From: CALDTK01 sp965215115
GTDB taxonomy: Bacteria; Bacteroidota; Bacteroidia; Chitinophagales; Saprospiraceae
NCBI GenBank assembly: GCA_965215115.1
Contig: OZ244050.1
Coordinates: forward strand, 310,001 to 374,000
Length of the DNA: 64,000 bases
Direction: 5' to 3'
Shown here: positions 60,424 through 64,000 of the stretch, in pieces
Position numbering within the stretch: position 1 is the first letter of the stretch
How the letters are laid out: each line of letters begins with the position of its first letter
Notes under the pieces: generated by a model
Told to the model about the DNA's origin: nothing
Databases searched by the model: none
What the model saw: the letters and a program-made list of their open reading frames with translations, nothing else
Program-made: the position numbers and the translations under genes

Positions 60424-61929
60424 GTGCCCGACTACGTATTCCCTTCCCGAAACCCGACCGGCGTCGCCCAAAAGCTCATCGGTTTTGGCGTAAGCCTCCT
60501 GCTCCTCTGCGCGGCTACACAGACCAGTTTTTCGCAGGCGGTGCTCGGGCGCACGAGCGCGGCGCCGGACGCGGCCTTCGTGTCGCACCTCGAGCGCTAC
60601 AGCGCCGGGGCGCTCGATCGGTACCGGGGCCCGCACCGGCGCGAACTCGGGGAGCTGTACGGCTCGCGGGACGGGATGCTGCTCAAGCAGTACGCCGACG
60701 CGGCGTTCCTCACCGACGACTACTGGCAGACGTGGATCGACGGGCTCGTGGCGCGGGTCGCGAAGGCCAATCCGGGCCTGGTGTCGCGGACGCAACGCGC
60801 CTACGTCGACCGCTCGGCGAGCGTCAACGCGCACTGCTTCGGCAACGACGTGCTGACGCTCAACGTCGGTCTCGTGGCCCGCGCGAGCGACGAGGCGCAG
60901 GTGGCGTTCGTGCTGTGTCACGAGTTGGCCCACCAGGCCCTGCGCCACTCCGAGCACGCTACGACGGAGTACATCGACCGGGCGTACGACCCGGAGGTCC
61001 AGCGCGAGATCCGCCGGGCGCGCAAGGACGGGCTCGAGGGGCTGCGGTGGTACGAGACGATGGCGCGCGACCTGGCCTTCGACCACTCGCGCCACAGTCG
61101 CTACGGCGAGCGGGCGGCGGATTCGCTGGGCTTGGTGCTCTTCGAGGCCAGTGGCTTCGACGGGGCGGACGCGCTGCGGGCGATGACGATGCTGGCGTTG
61201 GCGAACGACTCGCCGTACGACGGGCCGCTGGACCTGCGACGGGCCTTGAGCACGCCCGGGCACCCGAGCCAGGAGAGTTGGTTCGCGGAGGCGCGCTCGC
61301 TGGGCCTCCGCGGCGCGCCGATGGTCACGGCCGAGGAGCGGGATTCGCTGCGGACCCACCCCGATACGGAGACGCGCCTGCTGGTTTTGGCGAAAGCCGT
61401 CGCGACGAGTCCCGAGCCGACAGCCTCCACGGCGAGCGACAGTTTTGGCGACCGCAGGGAAGCGGCCGAGCGCGAGATCATCGCCGGGGCCTTCGACGGC
61501 AATCGATTCGACGTGGCGCTGTACTACGCGCTGCGCGGCGTAGAAACGGACAGCGCGTCGGCCTGGCACCGCGGGATGGCGGCCCTCACGCTCGCCTACA
61601 TCGCCGACGAGCGCAAGCACGGCTACTTCACGACCGTCGTCCCGCTCGTCGGCGAGCAGACCGACTACGAGATGCGGCCCCTCGTCGAGGCCCTGCACCG
61701 GATGCGGGGGCGGGAAATCTACAACCTCGCTTACGAGTACGCCGCGGCCGTGCCGGAGAGCCTGTCCACACCGGAGTCCGTCCTCGCGCTGCGCGTGGCC
61801 TCCTTGCTTTCCGACACTCGGGCCGAGGACGCTAGTCGGGCGGGGGCGCGTTTCCGCAAAACTTACCCCACGCATCCCTATTTGAAGTGGGATGCGATGG
61901 TATCGGAAGAAACTAAGGAAGGCGAATAA
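60424..61929 (+). CDS. M48-family metalloprotease
   Basis: 501 residues with a GTG start and an N-terminal signal (VAQKLIGFGVSLLLLCAATQTSFSQ). The zinc site HELAHQ lies near residue 166, and the third ligand probably in RYGERAADSLG near 222. No membrane core, so a secreted or periplasmic BepA/YfgC- or LoiP-like peptidase is more likely than HtpX. The C-terminal half is helical. The next gene begins 17 bp downstream, suggesting co-transcription. Three mini-hairpin copies lie inside: GTAA loop in signal codons, one exact copy, and one with stem GCG/CGC. Confidence 0.9.
   Translation: MPDYVFPSRNPTGVAQKLIGFGVSLLLLCAATQTSFSQAVLGRTSAAPDAAFVSHLERYSAGALDRYRGPHRRELGELYGSRDGMLLKQYADAAFLTDDYWQTWIDGLVARVAKANPGLVSRTQRAYVDRSASVNAHCFGNDVLTLNVGLVARASDEAQVAFVLCHELAHQALRHSEHATTEYIDRAYDPEVQREIRRARKDGLEGLRWYETMARDLAFDHSRHSRYGERAADSLGLVLFEASGFDGADALRAMTMLALANDSPYDGPLDLRRALSTPGHPSQESWFAEARSLGLRGAPMVTAEERDSLRTHPDTETRLLVLAKAVATSPEPTASTASDSFGDRREAAEREIIAGAFDGNRFDVALYYALRGVETDSASAWHRGMAALTLAYIADERKHGYFTTVVPLVGEQTDYEMRPLVEALHRMRGREIYNLAYEYAAAVPESLSTPESVLALRVASLLSDTRAEDASRAGARFRKTYPTHPYLKWDAMVSEETKEGE
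60483..60496 (+). repeat. GNAA mini-hairpin motif copy
   Basis: Loop GTAA, in signal-peptide codons of the M48 gene. Confidence 0.85.
61385..61398 (+). repeat. GNAA mini-hairpin motif copy
   Basis: Exact consensus (read as VLAKA) after the protease domain. Confidence 0.9.
61848..61861 (-). repeat. GNAA mini-hairpin motif copy with GCG/CGC stem
   Basis: TTTT-GCG-GAAA-CGC on the minus strand, with pairing kept in a third stem type. Confidence 0.7.
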
Positions 61930-61946
61930 AACTGCCTCTGCAAAAC

Positions 61947-63482
61947 ATGATTGAGATGATGAAAAGAGTTCTACTCGGCCTGCTGTCCGCGCTACTATTG
62001 ATGGTCGTTAGCGCACCCACGTTTGCGCAAGGCGGCGACCTCATCGACGAGGTGAGCAACGGCGACGTCGCCTTCCGCGACGAGATCGTGGGTTATTACT
62101 TTCTGTTTAGCGTCGGGAAGCAACGCGGTAAGGAGAGCGGCTTCCGGTTGCGGATCATGGACGCGGACATGGAGCCGGTACAGGATTTCGACATCGAACT
62201 CAGGACCGGGTCGATCGCCCTGGACGCGAAGTACAACGGGGAGGCCATCTGCGTGGTGTTCGTCGACCCGGAGCAGAGCCGCGTCCACGTCGAGAGCTTT
62301 AGCCTCGCGGGGGCCTCGCTCGGGAGTCGGGACTTCAAGTTGCGCCCCTGGGAGATCAACAACCTAGCGGCCTCGATGACGACGCCGGAGTCGGGCACTT
62401 CGTTGATGCTGAGCGCCGTGCCGAACAAGGGATTCGTCCTGCACCTACCTATCCCGCACAGCTCCATCTACGCCTACGACATGTACTTCCTGCCGAACGA
62501 CCTGAGCGAGGGTCCGGACGCGTGGGTCGTCGAGTCGGGGGCGCAGTCGGGCTGGGCGCAGGTCGGGATCACGCTGTACGCCAGCGAGGATTTCATCGTG
62601 ACGCGCATCCTGAACCGCAGACGCGCGATCGACTACAGCAACGTCATTGAGGTGCGTAGCGTCGCGGACGGGAAGCTGATGTTTACTTACGACCCGACGG
62701 GCGCCGGGCAGGCCGTCCGCGTGACGAGCGGCATCTACGAGCCCGCCACCAACACGCTGGTCTTCGCCGGGCCGACCTTCCCGGAGGGGGACGACATCTA
62801 CGGCGGGGCGGGCACTGGGCTCTCGATGCGGCGCGTAGATATGACCGGCAAGGAGCTGGCCCGCGCGGACGTGCCGTGGACCAAGTCGCTGGCGTCACTC
62901 GGGCCGGAGGCCAAGGCGCACGTGGCCTCGGAGTACGGCGGGATCTTCGTTCACCGCGTGATGGCGCGGCCCGGCGGGGGCTTCGTGGCCGTCGCGCAGC
63001 CGTTCATGACCTTCCGGGACGCGAAGCAGTGGGAGCGCAAGTCGAAGGCGGACCCGTACCACGACCTGACGATCGTCGAGTTCGGCGCCGACTTCTCCCC
63101 CGGCAAGGCGAGGTCTTTCGCGAATCCGCGCTACGATCAGCAGATGATCGGGGAGCAGATCGTGTACGGAGCGCCGGGCCAGCTGAACCTCATCGGCACC
63201 ACGCCGACGGCCTGGTCGAACTTCAACTTCTCGCAGTCCCTCCCGGGGGACGGCGGCTACGTGGTGGCCTACATGCGGGACCGTACGCCCGAGGCCAAGA
63301 CGCGCTCGCGGGTGTTGGTCGTGATAACGGACGCGGGCGACGGCCCGGAGGAGAAGGTCTTCGTCCCGGAGGCGAAGGCACGCTACACCCGGTGGCTGCC
63401 GGGCAAGCCGGGGTATTTGTTGGTGAATGACGTGTACGCGGACGTGGAGAAGAGTAAGGTGAGGTTTGAGCCGGTGGATTAA
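61947..63482 (+). CDS. Uncharacterised secreted 511-residue protein (DUF6770-like)
   Basis: Signal peptide MIEMMKRVLLGLLSALLLMVVSAPTFAQ. The mature protein is a long series of beta strands with GYYFLFSVGKQRGKESGFRLRI near the start and repeated SGIYEPATNTLVFAG-like turns. Overall size and pattern resemble DUF6770 proteins of Bacteroidota, possibly a beta-propeller; the assignment is from memory of the family and tentative. It is probably co-transcribed with the M48 gene 17 bp upstream, so it may be a partner or substrate of that protease. Confidence 0.75.
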   Translation: MIEMMKRVLLGLLSALLLMVVSAPTFAQGGDLIDEVSNGDVAFRDEIVGYYFLFSVGKQRGKESGFRLRIMDADMEPVQDFDIELRTGSIALDAKYNGEAICVVFVDPEQSRVHVESFSLAGASLGSRDFKLRPWEINNLAASMTTPESGTSLMLSAVPNKGFVLHLPIPHSSIYAYDMYFLPNDLSEGPDAWVVESGAQSGWAQVGITLYASEDFIVTRILNRRRAIDYSNVIEVRSVADGKLMFTYDPTGAGQAVRVTSGIYEPATNTLVFAGPTFPEGDDIYGGAGTGLSMRRVDMTGKELARADVPWTKSLASLGPEAKAHVASEYGGIFVHRVMARPGGGFVAVAQPFMTFRDAKQWERKSKADPYHDLTIVEFGADFSPGKARSFANPRYDQQMIGEQIVYGAPGQLNLIGTTPTAWSNFNFSQSLPGDGGYVVAYMRDRTPEAKTRSRVLVVITDAGDGPEEKVFVPEAKARYTRWLPGKPGYLLVNDVYADVEKSKVRFEPVD

Positions 63483-63813
63483 CGCAGGATATTTTCACGG
63501 TATAACTCACCCCCGTTGACCGCGATAAAGAAGGACAATCTCGCGCTGTGTTATACGTACGGATTTCCTGATATTAACCTGGGCTTGGCATTTGCCTGTT
63601 TTGCGTAGAGGAAAAACAAAGGTGAGATAAAAAGACAGCGCGAGAGGAATAAAATCCTCATTGCTATACTTTTTATTTTGGCACCTAGGCGCCCTGGCTA
63701 GCGTAAAAAGGTCTTGGGCGTGGTTTGGAGGAAAACCATGAAGCAGGGAAGAAATCAAATTTAGGCAGTTCCTTCCCTAAGCACGCGAACGGGCTCCCGC
63801 GTCTCAATACTGT
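63483..63813. other. AT-rich intergenic stretch
   Basis: About 330 bp, much lower in G+C than the window average. It contains a small hairpin (GAGGA/TCCTC, 63644-63659) and an imperfect palindrome around CACCTAGGCGCC near 63680-63695. One minus-strand frame of 83 codons crosses it, without a recognisable family. I see no RNA gene. Confidence 0.45.
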
Positions 63814-63999
63814 CTAGCCTGCCTCCACAATTCGCCTCTGTGCCTCAGCCTCCCCGCGCTCGATCTGGGCGTGGATACGCGACGACCACGCCCGCACAAA
63901 GGGTACACCCGGCCCGCCGATCAACCTCGATCGCTGTCGCCGCCGCTCGAATTGTGCCTCGAAGTACGCGTACGTTTCCGACTCCTCGCTGATGAGCAG
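63814..63999 (-). CDS. C-terminal fragment of an unidentified protein
   Basis: The minus-strand frame is open from the window edge to TAG at 63814-63816, giving the last 61 residues. They are highly charged and helical (ETYAYFEAQFERRRQRSRL, then IHAQIERGEAEAQRRIVEAG). Third-position G+C is high, as in neighbouring genes, which supports coding. I do not recognise the family. Confidence 0.6.
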   Translation of the reverse strand: MLISEESETYAYFEAQFERRRQRSRLIGGPGVPFVRAWSSRIHAQIERGEAEAQRRIVEAG

Positions 64000-64000
64000 C

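Noticed and set aside
61443..61462. TTTTGGCGACCGC as a motif copy
   Set aside because: The right half does not pair; at most a decayed copy.
567..61861. TTTT-GNAA motif as Chi or KOPS
   Set aside because: Orientation is nearly balanced (25 plus, 19 minus), and the hairpin covariation is not a property of those duplex-recognised sites.
567..61861. TTTT-GNAA motif as a conserved protein motif (VLAKA or FGES)
   Set aside because: It is read in several frames and antisense, and also occurs in non-coding DNA.
63507..63758. 83-codon minus-strand frame near the right end
   Set aside because: AT-rich, with no signal peptide despite hydrophobic parts and no recognisable family; left as intergenic.

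Overview
The window looks like chromosomal DNA of a high-GC member of the Bacteroidota (by eye about two thirds G+C). The evidence is four secreted proteins with type IX secretion (Por-type) C-terminal sorting domains, many Bacteroidota-style lipoproteins (CHRD, SIMPL, DUF4292, LruC and Dabb types), a single-chain glycyl-tRNA synthetase, and the operon order nucleotidyltransferase - TPR protein - DUF4292 lipoprotein - EnvC-like protein. Shine-Dalgarno sites are not conspicuous. A Saprospiria/Lewinella-like host is my best guess; it is not proven.

Layout. 1-8.7 kb: end of a universal stress protein, glyQS, a low-GC lipoprotein gene with an in-frame stop, a giant CHRD-repeat protein, a secreted hydrolase and dcd. 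8.8-18.9 kb: cell-wall and glycan functions (GH3/serine-hydrolase fusion, GMC oxidoreductase, GH20 hexosaminidase, M23 peptidase) and small secreted proteins. 19-27 kb: a His-rich T9SS cargo, a beta-helix T9SS cargo and a BNR-propeller protein. 27-28.3 kb: a mobile-DNA patch with nonamer/15-mer tandem repeats, a 66-bp perfect palindrome and a Y1 (REP-associated type) transposase. 28.3-38.6 kb: small genes, a kinase/M23/aminotransferase three-domain fusion, SulP and CDF transporters and an MBL-rhodanese protein. 38.8-47.9 kb: hflX, the cell-envelope operon and pheT. 48-48.6 kb: four tandem 168-186 bp repeats whose core also occurs at 38.66 kb. 48.7-64 kb: an esterase, LytTR and CheY-like regulators, a sugar transferase, an LruC lipoprotein, SDR, tail-fibre-like and DUF5916 surface proteins, a decayed DDE transposase, an M48 protease and an uncharacterised secreted protein.

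The most striking signal is not a gene. A 14-base motif, consensus TTTT-GGC-GNAA-GCC, is scattered over the whole window on both strands. I count 44 copies with a GNAA loop, 16 of them exactly TTTTGGCGAAAGCC, in all reading frames and in intergenic DNA. The three bases on either side of the loop co-vary (GGC/GCC, GCC/GGC, CGC/GCG, GCG/CGC, CTC/GAG) and the loop varies only at its second base. The conserved object is therefore a tiny hairpin with a four-base loop behind a T-run. Because 20 copies are sense and 16 antisense to the gene that contains them, it probably acts as DNA rather than mRNA. Its density resembles that of DNA-uptake sequences or HIP-like iterated motifs, but I know of no described system with this structure. 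Together with the Y1 transposase, the palindrome and the REP-like repeats, it deserves genome-wide analysis.
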